A DNA stretch of 64,000 nucleotides from Prosthecobacter fusiformis (GCF_004364345.1 NZ_SOCA01000004.1:248001-312000), one strand, 5' to 3'; positions 35,068 through 43,752 are shown, numbered from the stretch's first letter. A program made the numbers and translations. Notes: generated from the sequence alone by a model not told the origin.

Positions 35068-36963
35068 ATGCAATCTGTCGTGCTGATTCTTTTTCTGCTG
35101 GGCCTGCTCTTTACCGGGGTGCTGGGCACAGAAACGCGGTTGCTGTTTTTCTGGCCCGGGGCGGCGTTGCTAGGTCTGGCTGGATTGCTGGCGACGCTGA
35201 AGTGGCGGCTGAGGGTGCTATTCCCTCCGGCGGATGTGTGTCTGGCTGTGATGTTGGTTTTCGCCGTTTATATCGCGGCGCGAGCTTATTATTCTCCCGT
35301 GGCGGCGTATGCGCGGGAGGATCTTTTTATACTCGCCGGAGCCTGGGTGACTTATATGCTGACAGTGACTGCCGCCAGCCATCCGCGCTGGCGTGTGGCG
35401 GTATTCGGTCTGCTCATGGTATTGGTGGTAGGGAATCTGGTGGTGGGGTTTGTGCACCTTTCCGGGAACTGGCAGTTTCATGTGGTGCCGAATTTCATTC
35501 GAACGGCTGCTGCGGGGCGCATTGGCGGCTTCTTTGCCAATCCTAATCACCTGGGGGCTTTCTTTTCCATGGTCCTTTTCCTGGCGGGTGGATTCCTCTG
35601 CTTTGGTCGTGGCGGGGCGATGCTGAAGCTGTGTCTCGGGTTCCTCATTGTGGCCATGACTCTGGGGGTGGCGCTGACTGCCAGCCGTGGGGCACTGACG
35701 GGACTGGCCACGGGTGCGATGATATTTTTCCTGCTCGCGATGGGGGTGGTCTGGCAGACGCAGCGGCATCTATTTTGGAGCCTGCTGGTTGGCAGTGTGG
35801 TCGTGGGCGGTTTAGGCGGGGCGGTGTTATGGAAGGTGAATGAGGAATATCTTCGTGGCCGCGAGATCACCAGTCCGATGGCCAATGATGTGAGGCTGGA
35901 GATCTGGCATGCCGCTTTGGTGCAGCATTCGCAGTCCCCTGTGATCGGAGCCGGGACGCGGATGTTTTATGATGGCAGTATCCAGTATCGCTCAGACAAG
36001 CTGTCGGCATATGCAGGGGAGGCTCTGTTTGCCCACAACGAGTATCTGCAAATGCTGGCGGACTATGGCTGGGCGGGCTTGGGGCTTCTGGGGCTGGTGG
36101 TACTGGTGCATGGATGGAACGGTCTGTCTTTTGTGCGCTGGTTTACCCAGCACCGGTTTCTGCAAACCGGGCGTGTAATGAGCAACAATTTGGCTTTGTG
36201 TCTTGGGGCGCTGGCAGCGTTGACGGCGGCTCTGGTGCATGCCGCATTCGAGTTTCAGTTCCACGTCGCGGCTCCCGCGATGACGGCTGCCCTGCTGCTG
36301 GCGCTGCTTGCCAATCCAGGATTTGAGGGCAGTGAGCATCGTGCGGCACGCCTGCCCACGGTCCGGGTGCTGACGAAACTCCTGCTGGCGGCTGCCTCGC
36401 TCCTGCTGCTGGCAGGTCCCTGGTTGCATGGCCGCAGTGACTATCATCTGGCGCGTGCACAAATCGCCGAATCGCAGAAGGATGAGTTCCTGCGCATTCA
36501 GGAACTGAATGCAGCGGTGGAGACGGATGCGACGAATCCAGAGGCCTTCTATCAGCGCGGGCTGGCCTTGCTGGAAAAGCTGACGGCTGAACAACGGCGT
36601 CCTGATCATCCTGTGCTGAAACGTGCGACGGCGGATCTGGAAAAAGCTGTGGCGCTGAACGGTCATCATTACCTTTATGCTCTGGCTCTGGCGGATGCTT
36701 ATGATGCGCAAAGCCGACATGAGGAGGCGCTGGTGCAAATTAAGCGTGCGCTGGTCCAGGCACCTCTGCATGAGGAGTCGCGCATGGCACTGGCCGTACA
36801 TTATCATCGGTTAGGCCAGTTCGCCAAGGCGGAGGAGGCTTATCTTTGGGCCAGTCAGGCTGGTGCCATGAATGAAGAGGGGACTAGCCGCTGGATTGAC
36901 AATTACCGGCTTCTTCTCCAGCATGTGGTGCTGATGCGCCAATCTCCTGTCCCCCAGCCATGA
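35068..36963 (+). CDS. O-antigen ligase / Wzy-type polymerase with C-terminal TPR domain
   Basis: A 631-residue polytopic membrane protein. About 11-12 hydrophobic helices span residues 1-470, and a large periplasmic loop with RLEIWHAALVQHSQSPVIGAG...AHNEYLQMLADYGWAG is the hallmark (Wzy_C region, with a conserved H...N-E-Y-L) of O-antigen ligases and polymerases. The last 160 residues carry TPR-like helices (AETDATNPEAFYQRGLALLEKL, HYLYALALADAYDAQSRHEEALVQIKRAL). Such fusions ligate or polymerise surface glycans; the exact sugar is unknown. ATG at 35068 is chosen over an in-frame start at 34933 that would lie inside the CPBP gene. It overlaps the ElyC-like gene by four bases. Confidence 0.88.
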   Translation: MQSVVLILFLLGLLFTGVLGTETRLLFFWPGAALLGLAGLLATLKWRLRVLFPPADVCLAVMLVFAVYIAARAYYSPVAAYAREDLFILAGAWVTYMLTVTAASHPRWRVAVFGLLMVLVVGNLVVGFVHLSGNWQFHVVPNFIRTAAAGRIGGFFANPNHLGAFFSMVLFLAGGFLCFGRGGAMLKLCLGFLIVAMTLGVALTASRGALTGLATGAMIFFLLAMGVVWQTQRHLFWSLLVGSVVVGGLGGAVLWKVNEEYLRGREITSPMANDVRLEIWHAALVQHSQSPVIGAGTRMFYDGSIQYRSDKLSAYAGEALFAHNEYLQMLADYGWAGLGLLGLVVLVHGWNGLSFVRWFTQHRFLQTGRVMSNNLALCLGALAALTAALVHAAFEFQFHVAAPAMTAALLLALLANPGFEGSEHRAARLPTVRVLTKLLLAAASLLLLAGPWLHGRSDYHLARAQIAESQKDEFLRIQELNAAVETDATNPEAFYQRGLALLEKLTAEQRRPDHPVLKRATADLEKAVALNGHHYLYALALADAYDAQSRHEEALVQIKRALVQAPLHEESRMALAVHYHRLGQFAKAEEAYLWASQAGAMNEEGTSRWIDNYRLLLQHVVLMRQSPVPQP

Positions 36964-37619
36964 AACGCTTCTTCTTCCGCCTGAGTTTGAAGCGTCTGTT
37001 CGTTCTTTTAATTCTGGGGTGTGCAGCCCTGGTCTTGACCGTGTGGGGCAGTCATGTCTGGGTGGAGAAAACGGCGCATGACCGATGCTATGATGACGTG
37101 GCGAAGGTGCCGCCGATGGATGTGGCTCTGGTGCTGGGCTGCTCACCTCGGATCGGAGGCCTGACGAATCTCTTTTATCTGTACCGCATGGAAGCAGCGG
37201 CGGCTTTGTTTAGGGCTGGGAAGGTGAAGGCCTTCATCGTCAGCGGGGACAACAGCACTCATCAATACGATGAACCCACGGCCATGAAGGAATCCCTTAT
37301 CGCTGCCGGGGTGCCTGCCGAGGCGATCCATTGTGACTATGCGGGTTTTCGTACCCTGGATTCCGTGGTGCGCGCGGATGCGATTTTTGACCAGAAGCGC
37401 TTCATCGTCGTCTCCCAGCGTTTTCACAATGAGCGGGCGGTGTTTCTAGCGCGTCGCCGGGGACTGGAGGCTGTTGGTTTCAATGCAGAGGACGTGAGCC
37501 GCAGCATCGGGCTGAGCACGCATCTGCGGGAATACTTGGCGCGGGTGAATGCGGTGCTGGATGTGACCCTGCTGCAGACAGAGCCGAAGTTTTATGGGCC
37601 GAAGGTGAAGGTGCGGTGA
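36960..37619 (+). CDS. ElyC/SanA/YdcF-family membrane protein (DUF218)
   Basis: A 219-residue protein with an N-terminal signal anchor (RLFVLLILGCAALVLTVWG) and a periplasmic DUF218 domain: VALVLGCSPRIGG, RAGKVKAFIVSGDNS, EPTAMKESLIAAGVPAEAIHCDYAGFRTLDSV, and VVSQRFHNERAVFLARRRGLEAVGF. This is the SanA-like branch (vancomycin high-temperature exclusion protein), linked to envelope permeability and lipid-carrier or peptidoglycan homeostasis. It is coupled to the preceding ligase-like gene by an ATGA overlap. The region after its stop has two hairpins but no classic terminator. Confidence 0.9.
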   Translation: MKRFFFRLSLKRLFVLLILGCAALVLTVWGSHVWVEKTAHDRCYDDVAKVPPMDVALVLGCSPRIGGLTNLFYLYRMEAAAALFRAGKVKAFIVSGDNSTHQYDEPTAMKESLIAAGVPAEAIHCDYAGFRTLDSVVRADAIFDQKRFIVVSQRFHNERAVFLARRRGLEAVGFNAEDVSRSIGLSTHLREYLARVNAVLDVTLLQTEPKFYGPKVKVR

Positions 37620-37741
37620 CGGGGATGCTGAGGTAAAAAGATTTGGGGGTAGAAAGATTTTGTGGATGCAATGGGGCACGCTTTTGAGGGCGGGAGATCG
37701 GATTTTGGGGGAGGTTTGGGAAGAGGGGATATTCTACTCCT

Positions 37742-37783
37742 TCGACGAAAGCGGTGTCGTCGAGGCAAGGGTGCCCTTGCCTC
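37742..37783. repeat. Two adjacent hairpins between convergent genes
   Basis: Hairpin 1: TCGACGA/TCGTCGA (37742-37748 with 37757-37763). Hairpin 2: ten-base arms 37762-37771 and 37774-37783 (GAGGCAAGGG/CCCTTGCCTC). They lie in the 204-base gap between the ElyC-like gene and the sulfatase, where a bidirectional terminator would be expected; there is no strong U tract. The regular sequence suggests a dispersed repeat element. Confidence 0.5.
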
Positions 37784-37823
37784 TTTGCCACCGCACTCCA
37801 GGACGCTTCGCGGAATTCGAGGG

Positions 37824-39359
37824 TTATTTCTTTTTGCGGCTGTTTTCGAAGGTCCAGGCTTTTTCGGGGTCCATGCGGGAGAAGTCGTCAGCGGTGGGGC
37901 CGCCGCCGAATTGTTTCCAGTATTCTTCGGCGAAGGGATTCAGCTTCGGGCCTTTGGCCGATTCATTGAGGTCGATCTGGCCTTTGAGGGAATCCCACCA
38001 CTGGTCGTAGCTGGCGAGCATGGACTGGACGATCTCGGGCTTTTGGTCGGCGATGTTTTGCTTCTGTGCGGGATCGGCCTTGAGATCGAAGAGCTGCCAG
38101 CCCTGCTTCATGGCTGCGTTGGCTTTTGCTTTGGCCTTGGTGGGCTGAGGGCGCGGGGCCTCACTGACGAGCTGATACTGCGGGGTGCGGATGCTGGCAT
38201 TGCGGCTCTTGGCCAGGTTGTAGTCCGTGCCTTTCTGCCAGCGGCCGGTGTGGCTGAAGAGGATGCGGTCGTCCCAGGAGGCATCGGGTTTTTCGAGCAG
38301 GGGGAGGAGGCTGCGGCCTTCGGCCTGGGCCTCGGCTGCAGGGGGGAGCGTGGCACCGGCGAGCCCGGCCCAGGTGCGGAAAATATCCACATGGGCCGTC
38401 AAGGCAGGGCAGTCTGCGGGGGCCAGGGTGCCGGGCCAGCGCCAGAAGGACATGGCCCGTGTACCGCCGAACCAGGGGCTGCCTTTGGACCCGCGCATGT
38501 CCGCATTGTAAACCTTCACACCGGCGGTGCCGCCATTGTCATTCATGAAAACGACGAGGGTGTTTTTGGCGATGCCCCACTCCTCCAGCCGGGCTATGAG
38601 GCGGCCGACGTTTTCATCGATGTTGTGGATCATGCCAAAGAAGTTGGCCACGTCATCATCCGGCACCTTGCCTTCATACAGGGCCTTGTCCTCTGGCCGG
38701 GCGATGTAGGGGCCGTGCGGGGCGTTGGTGGCGATGTGGCAGTAAAAGGGCTGGCCGCCTTTCACGGATTCCAGCCACCGGGTGGCCTGGGCAAAAAACA
38801 CATCGGTGCAGTAACCCTTGGTTTTGACGAACTCATTGTTATGCAGGATGGCAGGGTCGAAGTAGGTATTGCCGGGTGCATCCCCGCAACTGCCGGGATA
38901 ACTCTGGCCGATGCCGCCGCCGCCATGGATGAACTGCTCGTCAAACCCGCGGCTGGTGGGGCGGTAGGCGGTTTCATCCCCAAGGTGCCATTTGCCAAAA
39001 ATGCCGGTGGTGTAGCCCGCCCCCTTCAGCACCTGGGCGATGGTGGTGGCCTTGGGGTCCAGGCGCTCACGCTCCAGGATGGTGTGGGTGATGCCGTTGC
39101 GGAATTCATGGCGGCCTGTGAGGATGGCACTGCGTGTGGGCGCGCAGGTGGGGCTGACCATGAAGTCGGCAAAGCGGACGCTCTCGCCACGCAGCTTGTC
39201 CAGATGCGGCGTCTTCAGGATGGGGTTGCCATGGGCGGAGAGATCGCCATAACCCTGGTCATCGGTGAGGATGAACAGAATGTTAGGCTTGCTGCCGCTG
39301 AGGCCGGCCAGGGCCGCGCTGGTGAAGCAGAGGAAGGTGAGGAGAATTCGGCGCATCAT
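37824..39359 (-). CDS. Secreted sulfatase (formylglycine-dependent)
   Basis: A 511-residue exported sulfatase. The signal peptide is MMRRILLTFLCFTSAALAG. The metal-binding start is KPNILFILTDDQGYGDL, and the catalytic Cys72 lies in C-A-P-T-R-S-A-I-L-T-G, a CxPxR motif whose Cys is converted to formylglycine by FGE or an anaerobic maturase. GKWHLGD and a later MNDNGGTAG metal region complete the alkaline-phosphatase-like fold. It probably removes sulfate esters from polysaccharides, as expected for verrucomicrobial glycan degraders; the substrate is unknown. No matching maturase or glycoside hydrolase is in the window. The FKBP gene lies 56 bases upstream on the same strand. Confidence 0.93.
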   Translation of the reverse strand: MMRRILLTFLCFTSAALAGLSGSKPNILFILTDDQGYGDLSAHGNPILKTPHLDKLRGESVRFADFMVSPTCAPTRSAILTGRHEFRNGITHTILERERLDPKATTIAQVLKGAGYTTGIFGKWHLGDETAYRPTSRGFDEQFIHGGGGIGQSYPGSCGDAPGNTYFDPAILHNNEFVKTKGYCTDVFFAQATRWLESVKGGQPFYCHIATNAPHGPYIARPEDKALYEGKVPDDDVANFFGMIHNIDENVGRLIARLEEWGIAKNTLVVFMNDNGGTAGVKVYNADMRGSKGSPWFGGTRAMSFWRWPGTLAPADCPALTAHVDIFRTWAGLAGATLPPAAEAQAEGRSLLPLLEKPDASWDDRILFSHTGRWQKGTDYNLAKSRNASIRTPQYQLVSEAPRPQPTKAKAKANAAMKQGWQLFDLKADPAQKQNIADQKPEIVQSMLASYDQWWDSLKGQIDLNESAKGPKLNPFAEEYWKQFGGGPTADDFSRMDPEKAWTFENSRKKK

Positions 39360-39415
39360 GTGAAGCGCTGAAACGCACTCAGTAGCCAAACATTGCGCCA
39401 AAATAAGGGCGGGTG

Positions 39416-39820
39416 TTAATCCTCCCAGACTTTCAGCAGCTCCACCTCAAAGATCAGCGTTTCATTCGGGGCGATCTCGATGCCGGAGCCACGGTTGCCA
39501 TAGCCAAGTTTTGGCGGGACAAAGAAGCGGAATTTGGCGCCTTCCTTCATGAGCTGCACGCCTTCTTTCCAGCCCTTGATGACGCGTTTCAGGGGAAATT
39601 CCGCGGGTTCGTCGCGGCGGTAGGAGCTGTCAAATTCGGCCCCGTTGATGAGGGTGCCGCGATAGTGGACAACGACGGTGTCCTTGAGTGTGGGGCTTTT
39701 ACCCGTGCCCTCCTGGAGCACCAAGTATTGCAGTCCGCTGGCCGTGGTGATGACGCCGGGCTGGGTGGCGTTTTCCGCAAGGAATGCCTTGCCGAGTTCG
39801 AGGGGAGAATGACCTGCCAT
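39416..39820 (-). CDS. FKBP-type peptidyl-prolyl cis-trans isomerase
   Basis: A 134-residue single-domain FKBP with a short helical lead (MAGHSPLELGKAFLAENATQPG) like the linker of FklB/FkpA. The core is ASGLQYLVLQEGTGKSPTLKDTVVVHYRGTLINGAEFDSSYRRDEPAEFPLKRVIKGWKEGVQLM, with the VHYxGxLxxGxxFDSS and VIxGWxEG motifs, ending ELLKVWED. It has no signal peptide, so it is cytoplasmic, unlike FkpA. It catalyses proline isomerisation during folding. It shares the strand with the sulfatase 56 bases downstream but has no evident functional tie. Confidence 0.92.
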   Translation of the reverse strand: MAGHSPLELGKAFLAENATQPGVITTASGLQYLVLQEGTGKSPTLKDTVVVHYRGTLINGAEFDSSYRRDEPAEFPLKRVIKGWKEGVQLMKEGAKFRFFVPPKLGYGNRGSGIEIAPNETLIFEVELLKVWED

Positions 39821-39935
39821 GATGAATGAGAAAGTGGAGCCGGATTGCGGCGGGGAGATGGGTGAACCCTTTTCATGGCAAGGATCCGCAAAGTTTCAAT
39901 GCATCCCGTGCGGGATGCGTTATTTTGGGCTGCGT

Positions 39936-40364
39936 ATGCCGCTCATCTTCTTTTTCCATGCCATGATCACCTGGGCCTTGGTGGGGATGATCTGGCATGT
40001 GCAGCGGGTGCAGTACCCACGCTTTTTTCAGGTGGGAGAGGATGCCTTTGGCCGGTATCACATGGACCATTGTTTTCGCATCTCCTTCATGGTCGTGCCG
40101 CTCATCCTTCTGGAGGTCGCGACCGCCGGATGGCTGATTTGGGCGGGGCAACGGGGCACCCTTTTCTTGAGCAGCCTGGTGCTGATCGCCCTGGCCTGGA
40201 TCTGCACCTTTGCTTTGCAGGTGCCCTTGCATAACCGGCTGACCGAAGGCGGAAAGTCAGATGAGATGATCACCCGGCTGATTAGTACGAACTGGCTGCG
40301 CACTGTGGCATGGACGATGAGAGGGGTGATGGTGGGGTGGATGTGTTTTGGCGGGGTGGGGTGA
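39936..40364 (+). CDS. Small membrane protein, function unknown
   Basis: A 142-residue protein with about four hydrophobic helices (MPLIFFFHAMITWALVGMIWHVQRVQYP, SFMVVPLILLEVATAGWLIWAG, LFLSSLVLIALAWICTFALQVPLHNRL, TNWLRTVAWTMRGVMVGW). Conserved-looking polar residues are Q-V-Q-Y-P-x-F and H...R-I-S-F. It resembles uncharacterised planctomycete/verrucomicrobial membrane proteins; no function is known. ATG at 39936 is chosen; the frame is open back to 39819 but that part is not membrane-like. The stop lies just before a duplicated repeat block. Confidence 0.7.
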   Translation: MPLIFFFHAMITWALVGMIWHVQRVQYPRFFQVGEDAFGRYHMDHCFRISFMVVPLILLEVATAGWLIWAGQRGTLFLSSLVLIALAWICTFALQVPLHNRLTEGGKSDEMITRLISTNWLRTVAWTMRGVMVGWMCFGGVG

Positions 40365-40657
40365 GGGGAGTGTGGGCCTTGAAGAACACCGCCCATCCAT
40401 CCTCCAACGATGAAAACAGGCGGGTAGCATCGCTCCGCTCAGCATACCCGCGCTCCATCCTGCCGCGTCTTCGCAGGAGCGCGAGTATTCTACTCGCCTG
40501 ACTTTCCTCCGATGAGGGAGGGTCTTGAAGAAACATCGCCTATTCATCCCCCAACGATGAAATCAGGCGGGTAGCATCGCTCCGCTCAACATACCCGCGC
40601 TCCATCCTGCCGCGTCTTCGCCGGAGTTCGGGCATCGAGGGGAGTGTGGGCCTTGAA
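40363..40657. repeat. Duplicated intergenic element with internal hairpin
   Basis: Two copies of about 110 bases (40374-40481 and 40520-40629). They share a nearly identical core of about 58 bases that contains an inverted repeat GCGGGTA/TACCCGC (40420-40426 with 40445-40451 in copy 1). The whole block is bounded by an exact 21-base direct repeat beginning GAGGGGAGTG (40363-40383 and 40637-40657). The copies are non-coding. Confidence 0.8.
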
Positions 40658-40792
40658 TGCACACGGGCGGCTACAGTCTGTCAATTATTTGTATCCTTAC
40701 CGCGTTTACGTTTACACCGTTTGACCCGGTTTACATTGGAGGCTTTAGTCCGGGTTTCCTATTGGTAATGCCTAACCTGAGATCTGCCTTAA
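40658..40792. other. Remainder of the repeat-bearing intergenic gap
   Basis: Together with the repeat block, 428 bases separate the two small genes. This part is AT-richer (TTATTTGTATCC, TTTACGTTTACACC) and may hold the promoter of the next gene; two TTTACA/TTTACG-like words repeat at 40707-40733. Nothing else recognised. Confidence 0.35.
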
Positions 40793-41239
40793 ATGACAAG
40801 CGATGCCTCTCCTCTGACCATGGTTAGCCGGCATGTGAAAAGGCTGCTTCGTACTCCGTGGTTTCAACCCGAGGGATCGGAGTTTGAACAATGTGATACC
40901 TTTTTGGAAACCACTGAAGGATATGTCTGGCGGATTTTTGATCCTGATTGGTCGGGGCCTCCCATGACTGCTGGCGAGGTAGGCTGCTTACAGTTGGTTG
41001 AGGATAGTCTGGAAGACCATGTCAGCAGCGAAGTTCGCAAGTTGATTATCGGCTCTGAAATTGTTGCGGTCAGTGATCAAACTATATTTGGAAGCATGGG
41101 CATTGTTTTGTCCACGGGTGTCATGGTTGGAATGAATATCTATTGCTCTCGAATCGGATGGGACGCCATCCTCTTATCCGAACTGGAAAAAGAATACTTG
41201 GATGAGATGGTTACCGTAGCTGGGCGTCTTCCGATTTGA
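40793..41239 (+). CDS. Hypothetical protein, no recognised family
   Basis: A 148-residue soluble protein (MTSDASPLTMVSRHVKRLLRTPWFQ...MVTVAGRLPI). No signal peptide or membrane helix is clear, although a hydrophobic stretch (FGSMGIVLSTGVMVGMNIYC) lies near residue 100. No catalytic motif is visible. Codon choice differs from its neighbours (more TTG, TTT, GAA, AAT), and it sits between a repeat block and a gene-poor gap, so recent acquisition or a weakly expressed orphan is possible. The open frame and plausible composition support a real gene, but no function is offered. Confidence 0.55.
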   Translation: MTSDASPLTMVSRHVKRLLRTPWFQPEGSEFEQCDTFLETTEGYVWRIFDPDWSGPPMTAGEVGCLQLVEDSLEDHVSSEVRKLIIGSEIVAVSDQTIFGSMGIVLSTGVMVGMNIYCSRIGWDAILLSELEKEYLDEMVTVAGRLPI

Positions 41240-41582
41240 AGACATATCACTGGGTGAATACTGATCATCCTATGCCATGCTTGGAATCCGTTCGTTGAAC
41301 TGGAAAATGTAAGGTCGGATTCTCTGACTTCTTTCTATCCGTCAAACCGCACCTCCATTATTTCCGAGGTTGAGCTAAGCCCAATGAGAGAATCCGTTAT
41401 TGGTGAAAAACCGCGCCTTAAAAAAGGCGCAGTTATGAGACAGACGCCCCTCTGCGGCTGGGGAATGATCATTCGTTCGATAAGCTTCGTTGAAGCTCTG
41501 GCTTACAGCAAGAGGAGGTGGTGAAATCGTAGGACCTCCTGTGGAATGTATCCAGCGTTCCATGATCAGCGTTTTTGGAAAA
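41240..41582. other. Gene-poor region with inverted repeats
   Basis: About 340 bases with no convincing gene. It holds a ten-base inverted repeat CGGATTCTCT/AGAGAATCCG (41316-41325 and 41387-41396, 61-base spacer). It also holds a hairpin GCGCCTT-AAAA-AAGGCGC (41413-41430) followed on the minus strand by GGTTTTTC, which could be a second minus-strand terminator. Confidence 0.4.
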
Positions 41583-41610
41583 CAAAGCCCGGCTTTTCGG
41601 CCGGGCTTTG
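41583..41610 (-). terminator. Intrinsic terminator of the FAD-oxidoreductase gene
   Basis: Perfect 11-bp stem (41583-41593 with 41600-41610), six-base loop, then TTTTCC on the minus strand. It begins 22 bases after the stop at 41633. Confidence 0.8.
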
Positions 41611-41632
41611 CATCACCGAAGATGAGGAAAAC

Positions 41633-43714
41633 TTATTTGGCGATCCACTGGATTCCGTCGATGACGACGTAGCCGTCGGTGCCGGCGTTGGTGATGGAGA
41701 CTTCGGCGTTGGTGTCGAAATCGAAGGTGCCGAGGGAAATGCCGAGGCCGTCCACGTCGCCTTCTTTTTTCTGGTTCACGGTGACTTTGGTTTCGCCGCC
41801 GGCGTGCTTAACGGTGACAGGGACGTTGCTGGCGCGGTTGTTGCTAGGCGCGTAGGCGAAGATGACTTCATATTTGCCGGCTTTGGGCAGGGTGGCCTTG
41901 AAGGTGGCGGCGCGTTCACCCTTGTAGGCGTTGCCATCATGGCTGTAGCCGTTGCCAATGAATTTTTTGGCAGCGCCTCCATTTTGCCAGTCGCCAATTT
42001 TGGTGGCGGTGGCATCGTCCAGGACCGTGCCTTTCATGCTCTTTGGGTCCACGCCGCGTGCGCTGGTGGGGCCGGTGTATTCGAGGATCTGGCCGTCTTT
42101 GACGAGTTGCTCGCGCAGCTTGTCATAAGGGACTTTTTGCACCGGCAGGTTGCCATCGATGGCGAGGACGGCGGCGCTGGCGGCGGACTGGCCGAGGATC
42201 ATGAACACGGGCTCCATGCGGATGGAACCGTATGCAATGTGGCTGGCGGACATGGCCACGGGGACGAGGAGGTTTGACCCCTGGCCTTCTTTCGGGACGA
42301 GGGCACCGTAGGCGATGGCATAAGGGCCGTTGGTGCTGACGCCGATGTCGCCTTCATTCTGCACGTAGCCTTCGGCGGTGATGTGACGCTGGACGTTGTG
42401 GCTATCAATGGTGTAGCTGCCCATGCCGACGGAATCCGGGGTGGGCTTCATTTTGCGGAGTTCGTTTTCGGTCATGACGAAGTGGCCGATCATGCGGCGG
42501 GCTTCGCGGATGTAGAGCTGGTGGGACCAGTTGCCGTTGTCGGTGAACTCGTCCTTGGGCAGGCCCCAGGTGTTCAGTTCTTCCTGGACGTTTTTTGGGA
42601 CGCGTGGGTCGTTGGCGACGAACCAAAGGAGGCCCTGCTGGTAGGTGCGGTGCTCGGCGATGATCTCGCGGCGGCGCTCATAGCTGGCTTCGGGGTAGTC
42701 GTAGTTATAGCCGATGTTGTCGAAGCTGAAGGGGCCGTGGTTGTTGGTATCCGTCTTGTGGTTGGGGATGGGGTCAAACTTGCCGAAGAATTCGCCCCAG
42801 CCGGTATTCAGGATGCGGAGGAGGAGCTCATACTGGGTGGCATCGTAACCTTCGGGCTTGGGGAAGGGGATGCGGTTGGCGGGATCGTTGGTGTAGCAGG
42901 CGCGGAAGCAATAGGCCTGGACGCGCTTGTCGCCTTCGCCTTTGACGCCGGGATCCTCCGTGCTGATGCGTGCGAGGACGCCGCTTTTGGGATCGCCCGG
43001 GATTTTATAAGGGCTGATGGGTTCCTTCACGGCACCGAAGTGGTGCTTGTGATGAAGCACTCCGACTTGCACACCGTTGTGCTCTTCGCCATAGACGCTG
43101 TTTGCCTCGCGCCCGACGTGGTAATCCACTCCGGCAGCGGCCATGAGGTCGCCCTCATAGGTGGTGTCGATGAACATTTTGCCGCTGTAGGTATTGCCAT
43201 CAAGGGTGGTGATGGAGACGATTTTGTCGCCTTCCTTTTTCACGCCTTTGGCGCGGTCCAGCCAGGCATCGCGGACGACGGTGATGTTTTGTTCCTTGAT
43301 CCAGGCTTCGAAGATTTTTTCCGCAGCGCTGGGCTCGAAGATCCACATGGTGCGGTTTTCACCGTCCATGGCTGGGGTGCCCTGGCCTTTGTTGCCGTAT
43401 TCGCTTTTCTTCTGCTGCACCCAGGAGGAGTCCTTGTCGTAGTGCATGTAGATGCGGTGATAAAACTCGCGGGAGAGGCCACCGATGACGGCTTTGTTGC
43501 CAGTATCCGTGAAGCCGAGACCGCCGCTGCTGAGGCCGCCGAGGTGCTTATCCGGGCTGACGATGATGACGGATTTGCCCATCTTTTTCACCTGAATAGC
43601 GGAGGTGATGGCGGCGCAGGTGCCGCCATAGATCACGACATCGTGCTCCGCGGTGGCTGCCTGGGCGGCAAGATTGAACGACAAAAGGGCGAAGAGGCAG
43701 GTTGGGACTCTCAT
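41633..43714 (-). CDS. Secreted FAD-dependent oxidoreductase with golvesin-like C-terminal domain
   Basis: A 693-residue exported protein (signal peptide MRVPTCLFALLSFNLAAQAATA). The N-terminal FAD_oxidored-type domain begins HDVVIYGGTCAAITSAIQVKKMG with the nucleotide-binding GGTCAA variant of GxGxxG, then HLGGLSSGGLGFTDTG, the FIDTTYEGDLMAAAGVDYHVGREA block typical of this family, and a C-terminal flavin segment (HIAYGSIRMEPVFMILGQSAA). Residues about 560-693 form a golvesin/xanthan-lyase-type beta-sandwich (AKKFIGNGYSHDG...AGKYEVIFAY...TDGYVVIDGIQWI), probably carbohydrate binding. Family members occur in planctomycete and verrucomicrobial polysaccharide-utilisation contexts; the substrate is unknown. 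Two membrane-protein genes lie upstream on the same strand, 38 bases away. Confidence 0.9.
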   Translation of the reverse strand: MRVPTCLFALLSFNLAAQAATAEHDVVIYGGTCAAITSAIQVKKMGKSVIIVSPDKHLGGLSSGGLGFTDTGNKAVIGGLSREFYHRIYMHYDKDSSWVQQKKSEYGNKGQGTPAMDGENRTMWIFEPSAAEKIFEAWIKEQNITVVRDAWLDRAKGVKKEGDKIVSITTLDGNTYSGKMFIDTTYEGDLMAAAGVDYHVGREANSVYGEEHNGVQVGVLHHKHHFGAVKEPISPYKIPGDPKSGVLARISTEDPGVKGEGDKRVQAYCFRACYTNDPANRIPFPKPEGYDATQYELLLRILNTGWGEFFGKFDPIPNHKTDTNNHGPFSFDNIGYNYDYPEASYERRREIIAEHRTYQQGLLWFVANDPRVPKNVQEELNTWGLPKDEFTDNGNWSHQLYIREARRMIGHFVMTENELRKMKPTPDSVGMGSYTIDSHNVQRHITAEGYVQNEGDIGVSTNGPYAIAYGALVPKEGQGSNLLVPVAMSASHIAYGSIRMEPVFMILGQSAASAAVLAIDGNLPVQKVPYDKLREQLVKDGQILEYTGPTSARGVDPKSMKGTVLDDATATKIGDWQNGGAAKKFIGNGYSHDGNAYKGERAATFKATLPKAGKYEVIFAYAPSNNRASNVPVTVKHAGGETKVTVNQKKEGDVDGLGISLGTFDFDTNAEVSITNAGTDGYVVIDGIQWIAK

Positions 43715-43752
43715 GAGGGGTGTATTGGGCCAGACGTAGGCGCTTTGTCAAC

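Noticed and set aside
37662..39371. Open frame of 569 codons antisense to the sulfatase
   Set aside because: Gly/Ala-rich shadow; the sulfatase has a signal peptide, a CxPxR motif and metal sites.
40363..40657. CRISPR-like array
   Set aside because: Only two long repeat copies with a single short spacer; no regular short repeats and no cas genes.
41375..41672. Transposase remnant in the gene-poor region
   Set aside because: Short open frames on both strands there show no recognisable transposase motif or terminal repeats.
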